Of a stretch of 64,000 nt of DNA, positions 42,770-54,868 are shown piece by piece; within the stretch, counting starts at the first letter, position 1, and each line of letters opens with the position of its first letter. Source of the stretch: Sepioteuthis lessoniana. Taxonomy: Eukaryota; Mollusca; Cephalopoda; Myopsida; Loliginidae. The position numbers were made by a program, and so were the translations under genes. The notes under the pieces are model-generated. The model saw nothing but the letters and a program-made list of their open reading frames with translations, ran no database searches and was not told the DNA's origin. The DNA is taken from positions 109,413,486 through 109,477,485 of the forward strand of contig OY757907.1 of the NCBI GenBank assembly GCA_963585895.1, in the 5' to 3' direction.

Positions 42770-43345
42770 CTAACATATTAAACTAACTCTTCTTTTTTTA
42801 TTGTGTCACGCTGCACCATTATATTTCTTTGAATGTCTTCCATTTCGTTAGAATATTAATATTCTTCTACACACTTATTCCAGTAAGTTTTCTATTGGTT
42901 GAAGTACCTCTGAAAATAATCTTTTGATATGGTGTCAAGCTGCACCATTATATTTCTTTGAATGTCCTCCATTTCCTCAAAACATTAATAGTCATCAAAA
43001 CACTTATTCCAGTGAGTTTTCCATTGGTTGAAACACCTCTTAAACTCCTCTTTTGATACAGTGTTGAGCTTCACCATTTGATTTCTTTTAATCTCCTTCA
43101 TGTCCTCAAAACGGAAATATTCTTCTTTACACTTATTCCAGTGAGTTTTTCATTGGTTGAAGCACCTCTGAAACTCCTCTTTTGATATGGTGATAAATTA
43201 TGCCATCATATTTCTTTTTATGTCCTTCTTGTGTTAAAATTTACCCTTGAACTGAATTTTTGATTTAAGAAACTAGAACTTCACATAGAGCTAAATCTTG
43301 TGAGTATGGAGGTATCTGCACTTGCACAATCTTGTGTTTCACAAA
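42770..43345 (-). mobile_element. Mariner transposase C-terminal fragment, tandemly triplicated (129-bp period)
   Basis: attggttgaag recurs at 42,894, 43,023 and 43,152, an exact 129-bp step (43 codons, frame-neutral). Minus-strand translation repeats ISKEEFKRCFNQWKTHWNKC. Just upstream in coding order, near 43,250-43,320, is VQVQIPPYSQDLALCEVL, the mariner PPYSPDLAPCD block. Stops are present in the outer units. Confidence 0.82.
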
Positions 43346-43561
43346 AACTACTCATAAAAAAAACTATTGAGGATTGACATTGACTCATCTTATTGTTTTC
43401 TGATTTACACAAATAGAAATAGATTCTGATGATTTAAATATTGTAATAAACATACCTGCTTGTAATATATTCAGGCAAAACTGAATTATATTAAATTTAA
43501 TAAATCAAGGTTATATATCTTCACTCTAACCTTGGTAATTTTTTAATTATGTTGATAGCAT

Positions 43562-43600
<39 letters not shown>

Positions 43601-43644
43601 TGTGTTTAGTTAGCAGTTTTTCTTGGAGATGTATTCGATGAAAG

Positions 43645-44120
43645 ATAGCAGACCAATTGATTTTATATTTTTTGATAAGTTTCTCTTGTCAAATTTGATA
43701 TTTGACGACAGGAGAAGTTTATCAAAATAAAATTAATTAAATTGTTATCTTGAATAACACATGTCTACAACAAAAATTGCTGCCTAAATACTCTGTCCAC
43801 AAATATATAAATGATGCTATGTACAATAAAAGATGGAAATTATTTAAAAACTGTTGTAAGTTAATATTGTTTATAGATGTATGAATTCTGGGCTATGGTC
43901 AAAATATGAAGGGTTGAAAATCAATATTTTAATATTGTTGATCATCATCTTTACAGAAATTTTAGAATTTTAACTGTATATCATATTGTGTACAAATGAT
44001 GTCATTTCTGTTCTAAGTGTTAAAGGCATTTCAAAATTTTTTTTTTATAGTGAGATAACAAAATTGACAACAGAAGAAGCTTATCAAAATGTACAATAAC
44101 ATCAATTAGTCTGTTAGCTC
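43645..44120. mobile_element. MITE-like foldback with inverted ends
   Basis: Left 43,645-43,697 (gatagcagaccaattgattt, tgataagtttctcttgtc) and right 44,061-44,120 (gacaacagaagaagcttatc, atcaattagtctgttagctc) are diverged reverse complements of ~55 bp. A third inverted copy at 43,700-43,726 makes a local hairpin (43,671-43,726). No coding sequence between. Preceded by (TA)n(GA)n at 43,562-43,600. Confidence 0.7.
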
Positions 44121-44299
44121 TATATTATCATCAAAGCATACTGACGGCACAGTTTCTTTTGACTCGTTCTTGTGCTATTCATCCTTATTGGAAAATCTTC
44201 TCGATGTCATCCAGTGTCCACACAGAATATTTAACAATGCTTCATCCATATATTACTGAATTTCTCATTTTCTTGGCACGCATATTTACAAACCCCTCC

Positions 44300-44812
44300 A
44301 TACGAGCAGCCCGCTAAGAGTGTCCCTGAAAAATTTGATGGTGAGGCTTCAGTGATGCTGGAGTCTGGGGAATGCAGAGAACCCCTTTATTGCCATTACT
44401 TCCAGGTCCACTCTGTCTTGGAGCAGTAGTGCCGGATAGGGTCCAATCTATGGGTCATATAGAACTGTTTGACATTTAAACTGAGTGCAAACAAAATGAT
44501 ATTCTAAATTTAATTGTTTGAAATCAAACAGTTGGACTATTTAACTGTGTAAAAACAAATGACTGATGTTTAATTGAATTGTTAGTGATACAGAACAATA
44601 TTTGTAACCATTTAACATTGTTGACTTACGTTAAATTGTATTGTTTGAAATAGAACTGTTTGATCATTTAACTGTTTGTAAACAAATAACTGATGCTTAA
44701 TGATACATAGCAATACTCGTATAAATCATATATATTTCATATATATGTATAAAATGGATTTGTCATTAAATAACCTACAATGGTTGATATGCCATTAAAT
44801 CAAACCAATCCA
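44300..44812 (+). repeat. Family A repeat, 5'-truncated
   Basis: gagtgtccctgaaaaatttg, gatgctggagtctggggaat, modules and a hairpin tail (gtcattaaataacctac, ggttgatatgccattaaat). Confidence 0.88.
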
Positions 44813-44814
44813 CA

Positions 44815-45000
44815 CAAGCAGGATGTGATACAAGATCAATTTTTTTAACTGGGTTTCACAGGTTTTTGATTCAGTTTTACTTCGCCTTAACCAGTTGGCA
44901 TATCAAAGCTAAAGAGCTTAGTCTGTCCTACTATCTACCCATAGCTGAAAGGAAAATAGCTTGATACATTATCCCCCTCCTCAAGGCTATTAGTAAGTTG
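44815..45000 (-). repeat. SINE B, degenerate copy
   Basis: gatgtgatacaagatcaatt, aagagcttagtctgtcctac and tacccatagctgaaagg. Confidence 0.75.
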
Positions 45001-45002
45001 TA

Positions 45003-45235
45003 AAGTAAAGTTGGTGACCTTTTCAATAGCTACTACACTGAGGTGTTGGGAGGGTGCTACTCCATTCCCTGGATTGCTCCACTTTACCCTTGATCATTAC
45101 CTTATAATGCTAAGTGTTAAGCAAGGCGGCATCAAGAACCATTTTTTTGAGTCTTTAGTATGACTAGACCGGGGATTGAACCCCCATCTTCCAGACCATA
45201 GGTGAACCCTATATTACCATAACCCAGCAAAAATA
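45003..45235 (-). mobile_element. SINE D
   Basis: Reverse of the D body and tail with the B box region gaccggggattgaacccccat. Head end decayed. No clean target duplication. Confidence 0.82.
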
Positions 45236-45264
45236 ACACATCCTCACAAGATTTTTAAGAGATA

Positions 45265-45480
45265 TTTTTTCTCCCTTTGGCTATCTGTCCTTACCAGCTA
45301 CCGCCTTTGGTAAGTCTTCTAGACAGCATCCAGTGTCTACATGGGCCTGATGAATATAAGTTTTGCTGGTTGGTCAACACTGGTGTGTCCATGTTTTGGA
45401 GTCCATAGGAGAAAGTTGGTTATGAGTTTGTCCTCACATCTTGAAAAGTGCTCTGTATCTCTTGCTTGGATGGTTTGTGA
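45265..45480 (-). repeat. LINE L 3' end, old degenerate copy
   Basis: cttctagacagcatccagtg, tggagtccataggagaaagt and tcctcacatcttgaaaagtg follow the L C-terminal region. Weaker scraps of the same occur near 44,165-44,230 and 62,525-62,610. Confidence 0.6.
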
Positions 45481-46415
45481 AATAGGAGTAAAATGGTTGC
45501 ATTATTAGTATTTCACGGCTATTCTCAATTCTTTAAAAATCTTATGTATTACAAATGATTGATATTTTCGAAAGTCTTAAATAAATTGTATTCTTGATAG
45601 GATTAAAAAAAATAAGCAAAGATGATCCGAACATTATTTATCCTTTTCTTTTTTTTTATTTATATGGTATTTTTATTTTTTGTTTTTATAATCAGTGATA
45701 TGGATTACTTGTATCCATAAAGACCGAATAAAATTTGAAAAGAAAAATTCCATTGCTAAGAAGACTTAAATAAATAAAAAATCAAAAGTTACCCATACCT
45801 TCAAAAAAGAACAAGGAAAAGTCAGTGATGTAAAAAATGGTCATAAGTTTTAGTTTCTACTTTCTATGTTGAAACGGCAGAAATAACAAGGGACGTTTTA
45901 AATAACTAAATCTTGAATTTCAAAGTTACCTAACAAAAGTATTTTTATAACTACCTGAATTTTTTACGGGTAATAACTAGGTAGACTTAACTACTTAATA
46001 TTTCTCTTATTCTCTTTCTTGTCTCTTCTCTAACCCTCTCTATAGCTTTCTATACTTGAGAATTCACTCATCTCTGTATCACTTGTCTTTCCTCCTTTTC
46101 AAGTTCTATTTCCTTCCACGATATTTTCTCTTTGATTTCTAAGTTAGGGATTTGAAAGGATTTCAGTCAGCCAGTGCTCCTGCCTTCTGAACTTGTCACT
46201 CTCTCAAACAAGGTATGAAATGTTTTTAGTGAGAAACAGGTTTGTACATATGCAACACTCATCATGTTCCATGCAACTTTTCTATGCGTCCTCAACTGAA
46301 AGTTCATCTTCGCACTAAGTGATAGGCAAACATTTGAACATGAGTTGCTGATTGCATTTTATATTATGATAGTGATTGCACAAAACACACCTCCTACTAC
46401 TCATGTATATATCAT
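45481..46415. other. No recognisable feature
   Basis: AT-rich; nothing identified. Confidence 0.5.
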
Positions 46416-46419
46416 CACC

Positions 46420-47070
46420 TTCGAGTGTCCTGGATATGACATTAAATAATCTGATGGTGAGGCTCTAGTAATGCTGGAGTTTTTGGAAATACCAAGTACC
46501 CCTTCATTGCCATTGCTCCTAAGTCTACCCTGGCCCAGAGTGGTTGCACCCAACAAGGTCTTATCAATGTGTCAAATAGAACAGTCTGACATTTAAACTG
46601 AGAGTAAACAAATGATATGCTGAAATGAATTCTTTGAAATAGAATTGCTTGGTCATTTGATTGTGTGTAAGCTAATGACTGACGTTTAATTGAATATTTA
46701 GTGATATGTAACAATACTTGGAACCATTTAACTTTGTTGACTTATGCTAAGTTGAATTGTGAGAAATAGAACTGTCTGAGCTTTTAACTGTGTGTATCTA
46801 CAAAATGTGTTTACTGATCATATATTGAATATTTCTGTAAAAACAGGATTTGACATTAAATTGCCAACAATGGTTGATATACCATCAGACCAAACCATCC
46901 CACTTTTGGAATGTTATTCTACAATGTTTTATATAAGCAACAGTATCTCTCATCTCACAAACTATCCAAGTAAGACAAGCAAGACATTTCGGGCACTGCT
47001 GTATGTATGGTCACTTGCCTCCCATCTCACAAACCATCTATGGTTGATATACCACCAAACCAAACCAAAC
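46420..47070 (+). repeat. Family A repeat, with an extra hairpin tail
   Basis: tcgagtgtcctggatatgac, A body and modules. One tail at 46,846-46,895 and a second tail-like end at 47,035-47,070 (tatggttgatataccaccaa, accaaaccaaac). Confidence 0.82.
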
Positions 47071-48471
47071 TAAACCAATAATATATGTATATGCATATAG
47101 AAAGACACACATATCTAATAACATTTAAAATAGATTATATACATAAATACCTATCTGCAATGACCTGCATGACCCAGCTTGTATACACCTTTTAAAGGTT
47201 TTATTTGAAATACTTTTACAATATTCTCAAGGTCAGTTTCCAAATGGTAACCAATAGCATTAAGAATCTGAAAAGTTCTCACTCTGACTAAGAAGTGAAT
47301 AACTTCGTCATGAACCCTCCCAAATATTTGTGCAACAGATCAGTGTACTTTACGCATCATTTCTGAAATTTCGCTTACGTTTCTTAATATTCTTCTTTTT
47401 TGGTGGAGTCAAGAACGTTTCAAAACATCATACATATTTGCATATACAGCTTGTAAAATCCTTATCCCTCAATTCTTGCAGTGATGATTTATATTCTGTT
47501 CCTAAAAGACAAACTTGATTACTCGATGAAAAGAAATTTTTTTTTTGTTTTCTTAATGCTGACAGAAATGTCTTTTAATTTTTGTTTTCTTTGGGGTGGC
47601 GGGGAAGTGGGGTTTTTTTGTCTTTTTTATTATTATTTTAGAAGCTTTTTCAAGCTCGGCTCATTAGCATAGAAGATTTTCTTTATATAGAATGTTGTGT
47701 AAAATTTGTAAATTGTATTTTTAAAAATATTGTTGATACTACAATTGTTGAATTGAGATGATTTTAATCCTTTCATCTAGAAACATTCACATGATATTGC
47801 TGAAACTTGTTAATACAATCCATTCAAGGTCAAAAAAAAATACAAAACAATCAATAAATGAAGAAAGAAAAATTAGAGAAAAAATCTGAAGTGTTTGTTG
47901 TCGGCAAATAACAGATTAGTTTTGAAGATTTATTTTCCTCGACTTTGTTTTCTACCATTTTTATTTCTACTTTATAATACGTGATGACAACCCCAGTCAC
48001 AATGCTTAAGTCCAGTCCTTTCTTTTTTGGTTATCTTTCCTGATCTTTTCTTTTATTTTATGCCTTTCCGATGAATGTTGTCAACAGCTTGCTGTTTTTT
48101 TTAATTTTTTTATTTGTTTTTTTTTGTGAGTGTCTGTCCATGGATATTCTTAATGCTGATCATATTGCAAAAGTAACCTTTTTTAGGATTTTCATTTTAA
48201 CATACTTTATTTCTTATTTTGTTATTTTGCCTGCTACTTGTCAAAAAGATCACACAAATAATCTTCTAAAAGAAGTCTGGACCTCCATCTTGGCTGAAAT
48301 ATGACTACTGAAAAGAAACATTATATATATTTGTCAAAATTTTTATCTTAAAAGAATTATACGTACTTACTTTTTCCTTAAAAATCCTCTTTCTTCCCTT
48401 TGCTTGTATTCTTTGATCCTGCTTTGTCGTATTTTCTTCCTACTGTCTCATTTTTTACCCTCTTTGTTTTA

Positions 48472-48474
<3 letters not shown>
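47071..48474. other. No recognisable gene; T-rich
   Basis: Several 60-77-codon open frames (47,330-47,672 and 48,071-48,304) are phenylalanine/leucine-rich translations of T-rich DNA, with no recognisable motif. Confidence 0.5.

Positions 48475-48506
<32 letters not shown>
48475..48506. repeat. (TA)n microsatellite
   Basis: About 15 TA dinucleotides. Confidence 0.9.
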
Positions 48507-48507
<1 letters not shown>

Positions 48508-48534
48508 GCAAGGGATACAGAGTGCTCGGCATGT

Positions 48535-49435
48535 ACTAGGTGAATCCAAAGTTTTGCAATATTTTGGTAACATGAGGTACAATTTAGCAGCTCCAGATAC
48601 TTTTGCCAAGTTGAAGAAGGTAATGAACCACACTGGACTGTCAGATAATGACCTAGTCTGATAGTCTTTGAGGGCTACACATCAGATTTGCTTCTATGGC
48701 ATTGAGCATGGCTTCAGAATCTACACATAAGGCCTAGCTGACCTTGTCTGATTTTTAAAGTCCTTGCAACCAGAGCAAAATTTTTTTTCAACACCTGATT
48801 ACTGCACAATGGTTAACTGTGCCTTCACTGTTTGCTTAACAAATGTTTTTGGTTGTTTTCTTGCATTATGTCCCAGTTTGAACTCATAAAAAATAAGTTA
48901 CCAAATTAGACTATGTTGCCCGTTCATCTATGTTACCTTTGAATCACATAGGATGAGGCAATACACATTGTATCTGTACTGGATAGAGTCGCCACTGCGT
49001 CTCTCGACTGCAAAAACCCGCAATCACTAGCCAACACCACCTTTTAGTTTTCAATAATTCTCATCTCTTTCCTCTCTTTAAACTGACCGCCGCTTCTCCA
49101 CTAATCAATTCGTGTCCTATGCAGGAGCAAAAAACACACAATGACAATATCCGTTGTTTTTATGTTCTTTTCTGCCTGCCCTCATTTGCATGTGGTTCTT
49201 CACTCTCCGTGGTTTTACGTGACTGCCGGAGTGAAAATGTGTGACTATTTGCAGTATAAGCTCACTCAGGGCTGCCATTTTTTTTTTCTAGTCAAAGAAA
49301 CAGGTCTTGCACATGGAGCATATGAACTGATGTTTGCACAGATTTTCTTCCCAATTTTCACTACAGTATCATTAAACCAACAACCAGGATAATTCATACC
49401 TCATGATATACACATTGCAAACTGGCTTATACCAA
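48535..49435 (-). mobile_element. Mariner-like element, deletion derivative with TIRs
   Basis: Left end aaagttttgcaatattttgg (48,550) and right end accaaaatattgcaaaactt (49,432) are inverted. Minus-strand traces of transposase (HTH region near 48,780-48,930, a PKxxDYE-like block) are similar to the fragment at 56,993-57,375. Most of the catalytic domain is missing. The 83-codon plus frame at 49,141-49,392 is accidental. Confidence 0.7.
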
Positions 49436-49784
49436 AATATTGCAAAACTTTTGATTTATTCTGATATTTTGGAAGAGAAGCCTCATATTTTGTTTATTTG
49501 TAATTTCATTTCAAAGTCATGGACATATCATCATACAAATGTATAAAGAATGTAAGATTTTTATTTTATCTGTTTTTAGAGCGGTTATTTTTACATCATT
49601 TTATAAAAAAAATTCTTTTATCAAATTGTCTAAAAGAAAAATATGCTTGATCTATGATGGTAAGTAATCAATTTATTTTTTGGTTTTTGTCTTTTATCAT
49701 TGGTGCTTTATTTACTTGAAACCAACAATGCATGAAGACAATAAATCAGTAATTTTCTTAAAGTGAAAAACTCAAAAATAAATA

Positions 49785-49833
<49 letters not shown>

Positions 49834-50544
49834 TGTGTGTGTATGTATATGAATGTTTTTTATTGAATATTTTTGTAGATGGGTTGATAAAACTTAAGAA
49901 AAAATATGCAAAGCATGTTGAACTATGGGATGATTATGTAGAATAGTATATATATATATATATATATGTTTCATTATCTGTGGTTGTTCCCTTCTTGGTT
50001 GTAAAGAACTGTAACATAATTAAACAGTTCATAGAAAATTGAAATTAGATAAATAAATAAAGCACACATTCTTTGAATGGCCATGCCCAAGCACTCATGG
50101 TAGTTAAAAATGAGTAGAAAAAACCTGGGGATTTAAAATATTCTGTGAAGGTGTGGAACCACCAGAAATGGATATGTCTCTGCCCCCAACAGGCAGAAGG
50201 GTGGGGACGGCTCATTTTTTGGAGTGACAGAATTGAAGCAACCACTATAGAAGAAATTCAGACCTAAGTTTTATCCCAAAAAGAGTTAGGACTTTTTACT
50301 AGAAAATATCCACCAGACTTTCTCTCTCTTATTGGACGACTCACAGTAGCAAGCCTGCTATAAACCCTAAAAGAAAATACTTAACTGTCTGTGTTTTTCT
50401 ATATCACTCTTCATGTTCTCTGACATATGCATGAGTGACCTCGTGTGTACCTGTACCTGCTAGCTACCTATACCAATGCCTACACTATAGAACATTTTAG
50501 CATTATCTCCTCTCTCTCTCACATATAGATAGATAGATAGATGT
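49436..50544. other. No recognisable gene; microsatellites at 49,787-49,840 and 49,947-49,969
   Basis: (TG)n(TA)n(CA)n compound repeat and a short (TA)n. The 66-codon minus frame at 50,045-50,245 is not recognisable. Confidence 0.5.
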
Positions 50545-50640
50545 TTGGATAGTATAGATGCATAGTTGATGGTGCTTGGTAACTGTCAGATTCTTGCCTA
50601 TGTGATCATCAGACTATAACCTTTTGCACTGATGTTTACA
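50545..50640 (-). repeat. Third hammerhead family, degenerate partial copy
   Basis: Minus strand: CTGATGATCACATAGGC then aagaatctgacagttacc and aagcaccatcaac. CUGAUGA is kept, but GAA-A has become GAA-U and stem I is weak. Confidence 0.6.
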
Positions 50641-50880
50641 TTATCCAAGCCTATATATGAGTTTTGTTTGTAAAACTCCTAAATTCTTAGAGGAAATATA
50701 TCAGAACTTCCATTCTTTCTTCACTAAGTGCAATAAGGAGGTATACCCTAGGGAATAGATGAGCCTGTCACCAAACAGGAATCAGGAGCACCTGGGTATC
50801 TTGAATGTGATGTGAATTTTTTGTGCTGATTCTTCACTCTTTTAAACCATAATGCCTTAAATCCTATGCCTCCAAACAAT

Positions 50881-51092
50881 GGGGGTGGTGTCCTCCTGGT
50901 GTAATGGTTAAAGCAATGGACTGCGGAATCGTAGTACGTGAGTTCTTACTCCAGTCGCGCTATTACATTCACTTCCGGGCAAATACCCTTGAGAAAGGTA
51001 GTACCACTACTGGTCTTCTTGGAGAATGGCTTTGATATTAAATAACCTACAAAGGTTGATATGCCATTAAACAAAGCTACCAAACCAAACCA
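50881..51092 (+). mobile_element. SINE E, near full length
   Basis: ggtgtcctcctggtgtaatg, ggttaaagcaatggactgcg and gcaaatacccttgagaaagg, with a small deletion in the body. Hairpin tail (tttgatattaaataacc, ggttgatatgccattaaac) and accaaacc. Confidence 0.9.
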
Positions 51093-51094
51093 AC

Positions 51095-51965
51095 TATGGG
51101 AAAGTACTGGAAAAGCTGTACCTTTATGTTCTAAGGGTTAAAACATAAGCCATTCTAGTGTTGTGAAAAAAGATTTTAAAAACATAAAACTTAAGTTAAT
51201 TATTGGAAAATTTAGTCTTAATCTTAAGTTGTGTAAGTTGGTTTATTTTTACTTGAATTACTGAGATAAGGAATTGGCATTATCATATATATATATATAT
51301 ATGATGCATTCAAATGGGTACCTCAACCTGGTTATTGTGATCATAACATTTCTGTCATTGCACACTCGGCTCCTCTTCAGGTATCTGTTGTATTTGATAA
51401 TCTTCTAGCATTTTTTAACTGATCCCTTTACTTAATCCATGCAAGAAGATATATTTTCACTTGGCTTTCTATACTTTAATTTGTGAGAACAAACTACCAC
51501 TGTTGATTGAATGAAAAGTTCTTTTTGAAATTCCGAGTAGATTATCAAAGACAATTGACAACTTATCCGGTTAGTTCTTTTTATATTCTATGCCTGTTAA
51601 GAAATCTAAACTGGAAATGAAGAATTGGTTTTTTACAGGCTCTTCCATAAAAGTAGCAGATGGAAGTTCAAATTGCTTTGAAAACCAATTCTTTATTTTT
51701 GATTGCTTAACAGTTGAATAAAGGAAAAATAACCAGTAAATAGCAAATAAAAAGCAGCAAAAATTGGATGAAAAGAATAATTTGCAGCCAAAATAATAAT
51801 CCAGGGTGAAAGGAAGAGATCCTCTGCTTTGAAAATATTAACCATAATTTGTTTTGTAACAATAAAAGCTTTAAAATGGATAAACTTTATTTCAAGAACT
51901 TTTACATATTAGAAATAAATATAAACTCAAATTTAGCCTGAATAAATAAATGCTTTCTAGATGGA
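51095..51965. other. No recognisable feature apart from (TA)n at 51,284-51,302
   Basis: AT-rich sequence. Confidence 0.5.
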
Positions 51966-51969
51966 ACAT

Positions 51970-52215
51970 ATGGTCAATTTTTTAAGTGGAGATTAACAAG
52001 TTTGAATTAAGAGTTTTCCTTCTTCTGGACTGGTTGTTATTGCAAGATTAAGAACTTAGTATGCCCTTCTGTTTGCCTATAGCTAGAAGGATAATAATTG
52101 GATGCATACTTTTCCAAAGAGTATTAGTACTGTGTGAAATGCCAGCAGCCTTGTTCAGGGTTTAAACTTGAGTTATTGTGTCCGTTTCCTATGATGATAA
52201 CCAATACAACACAAA
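51970..52215 (-). repeat. SINE B, diverged near-full copy
   Basis: ggtcaattttttaagtggag, the B body and head remnants (gtttcctatgatgataacca). About 20% diverged from the best B copies by eye. Confidence 0.82.
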
Positions 52216-52391
52216 TGTATTCTTTCTCTCTAGCTCTGTCATTAGCCCCACTTTGTTAAGTTATAGGTGCAGATCAAATTGCACAAGCTCAAAGATGGTG
52301 TCATAAGGAAAAAAGAAAAGAACAAAGACGAGTCTTTGAAGAACAACTTGAACAACAGAGGGGTTAGGTGTGATGCGATAACCTGACTCTG

Positions 52392-52584
52392 GTTTCTTTG
52401 TTTAATGGCATCTCAACCTTTAAGGGTTATTTAATGCCAAAGCTATCCTTGTAGAAGAACAGAAGTGGTTCTATTTTACCCCTAGCTGGGAGGATCAGGG
52501 AGTTTATACCTTTATTGAGAGTGTTAGTCTAGAAGTGAACATAATTGAATGACTGGAGCTCAAAACTGCTTACTTTGAGGCTGC
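52392..52584 (-). mobile_element. SINE E, 5'-truncated
   Basis: Reverse of the E hairpin tail (tggtttctttgtttaatggc, atctcaacctttaagggtta) and body. Ends in a decayed head (actggagctcaaaactgc). Confidence 0.85.
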
Positions 52585-52745
52585 AGTCTAATGACCCAGG
52601 AGACCAGTGTTCAATCACAGGTCGAGTTAAATCAAAGACTCAAAATATGGTACTTGATAACTCCTTGTTTAACATCCAGCATTATAAGGTATGTATCAAG
52701 GGTAAAGTGTAGTAGCTATTGAAAAGGGAGCCTTTGGGTTGCTCT
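52585..52745 (+). repeat. SINE D, 5'-truncated with an internal deletion
   Basis: tcaatcacaggtcgagttaa, cttgataactccttgtttaa, then a jump from ggtaaagtg to tagtagctattgaaaaggga. Confidence 0.8.
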
Positions 52746-53032
52746 CGACTATGACATGTCACAATTCAACATGTCTAAACTACTATCACCTGCATACATA
52801 TGGCATTTGCCCCTACCCACTATCATGCACACAGACCACCAGTGTTGGGTACTTAAAATGACTCTTATCTCCTATTAACTGACAAAAAGCCATGTCTGAC
52901 AAAGAAAATTAAAATTCATCCAGAGTTCCTTCAACCTCCCAACAAAACCACTTCACTCATATCTCAGCCTACACACACAGAGAAACATGGTCACCTCCAC
53001 CCCACATAATGCTCGTATACACTCACTCAGAA

Positions 53033-53150
53033 GTGCCTGTGGTGTAATGGCTATCGTTGTAGAAAATGGACGCAGCAACTCTATTTCAAATCCTAGATGA
53101 GGTGAATAGCATTTCACATAGTCCTAATAACCTTCTGAAAGGTTATGAGT
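53033..53150 (+). repeat. SINE B head fragment
   Basis: gtgcctgtggtgtaatggct and tttcaaatcctagatgaggt, through cacatagtcctaataacctt. It is cut short next to the solo LTR. Confidence 0.8.
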
Positions 53151-53180
53151 AAATATAACATATATATCGTTATGAGTAAA

Positions 53181-53741
53181 TATAACATAGCCAAATACAA
53201 ATATGTGAATATACGGCTATGTAAAACATTCACATGCATAGGAATCTCTAAATACTGATGACTTTCTTTAGTTCAGGTATGAAACGTTGATAAACTTTTT
53301 TGAGTTTAGTCTTTTCGACACGAGGGGAGAGAGAGAGAGAGACACAATTTTTACTATGCTGACTGTTTCGTCTGACCCCACAATGCTCGGCGCATCCCGT
53401 GGTCCACAACTAGACTCGCCTCGTCCAGCTTCAAATCTCAACTGGCCTCACCCTGCTTCGGATCTCAACTAACTGCTTTTTTTCAAAACCACCAAAATTC
53501 TCAGCCCATCGCTTCCAGGCATGACGGCATTCACACCCCAGTCCCATTTTTCCTATCTTGGGTTTTTATTATGACATTTGTGATTGCCACATTCTCCGCG
53601 CGCGAGCGTGAACACCTGCATTCAATGTGTGCATCAGCATGTGCACTAAGCCGAATAGTTCTAAGCCTAATTAAACCGAATGATAAGATATAACCAACGT
53701 AAAATAATAATATAAAAAAATCATTCTGCAATTATATAACA
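53181..53741. mobile_element. Solo LTR of the same LTR retrotransposon family as 3,531-4,179 (fossil)
   Basis: Shares in order cataggaatctc, agttcaggtatgaaacg, gagagacacaat, actatgctg, tcaaatctcaact, ctccgcgcgc, gaacacctgcat and the ATATAACA end with the first copy. Flanked by a 4-bp target duplication TAAA (53,177-53,180 and 53,742-53,745). 561 bp. No internal region; diverged from its partner, so old. Confidence 0.78.
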
Positions 53742-53746
53742 TAAAT

Positions 53747-53880
53747 AGCAGGGCAGACTGTGTTATTTAGCCTTGGTATGGCAATCAGTCTAGGAGAAGG
53801 AAAACTCTGAATTCAAACCTGTTTAATTCCGCTTAAAAATTGACTTTGTGTTGCATCCTGTGTGGAGGGGTTGGTAAATA
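53747..53880 (+). repeat. SINE B 3' fragment
   Basis: ttagccttggtatggcaatc, agtctaggagaaggaaaac and gcatcctgtgtggagggg, ggtaaata. Confidence 0.82.
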
Positions 53881-53908
53881 CATAAACACCCACTCACTTG
53901 GCCTAAAC

Positions 53909-53936
53909 CTATATATATATATATATATATATATAT
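53909..53936. repeat. (TA)n microsatellite
   Basis: About 14 TA dinucleotides. Confidence 0.9.
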
Positions 53937-54088
53937 GGCCAAACTTGCAATAATACACATATACATGCACAGATGTCTAAATGTATGACCACATTCACGA
54001 GATATATATGTATTTGTGCACATATCTGCACGCAAGAGTCTAGAATGTCACACGTGTTAGATTTTTTCTCGATTTCTATTTCTTTCAT

Positions 54089-54290
54089 GGGAACCCGAAC
54101 AGGTAAAACCTTTCATGTCAAAGTGGACTTGGGAGTAATGGCAGTGATGGAGTAGTCCATGCTCCCCAGATCTCCAGAACTGAAGCCTCACCATCAAATA
54201 CAGTTTAGTGTTATATCTAGGACACTAAATTCTGTTTAAGAGTACCATTAATCCTCTGCTGGGGGTACACTATATTATAAACCTTGCTGG
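54089..54290 (-). repeat. Family A body fragment
   Basis: Reverse of the A body: gaacaggtaaaacctttcat, gtggacttgggagtaatggc and tcctctgctgggggtacact. Confidence 0.8.
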
Positions 54291-54349
54291 GAGGGTGGAC
54301 TGAAAATAAAGAATTAGCTTTCAACAGGTTTCTTTGTATAAACTTTGAG

Positions 54350-54868
54350 ACAAGGTTGGTTGGTTTTTATGGCTTAATTACCAATGTGGATTACTTACTG
54401 CTAAATCCTCTTTATACATATATATTAGATATATTTGATTTTTTAAAAACATTTTGTAGATAACATTTTTAAATAAGCCATAGCTCATTTGTTTGCACAC
54501 AGTTAAATGGTTTCAAGCATTGCTATTCTACTCTAATAATTCTATTTAACCCTGCTCATTCATTTGCACACAGCTAAATGGTTTCAAGTATTCTTATGTA
54601 ATACTAACAACTCAGTTTAATGTCAGTCATTTGTTTATGCACATTAAATGGTCAAAACATGCTACTTGACTCATAGATGGAATCCTATCAGGTGCTACCA
54701 CTCCGAGTTAGTGGACCTAGGAGTAATGGCAATGAAGGAGTATTCCCCAAAACTCCAAGAGTGGAGCGTCAACATTGGATGGTTTAATGTCATATCCGGG
54801 AAACTTGTTGGCAATGGGGAGTCTTAACCTCTCTGTCAGGGTATTCTACTGCCCCAGCTGATGGGGCT
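54350..54868 (-). repeat. Family A repeat, near full length
   Basis: Starts at the reversed tail (ggttggtttttatggcttaa), then modules with cacacagttaaatggtttca and the body. It ends at the reversed head (ctgccccagctgatggggct). Confidence 0.9.

Noticed and set aside
49141-49392. 83-codon open frame MTISVVFMFFSACPHL..
   Set aside because: Lies antisense within the mariner deletion derivative, with no recognisable domain and no repeat of the frame in related copies.
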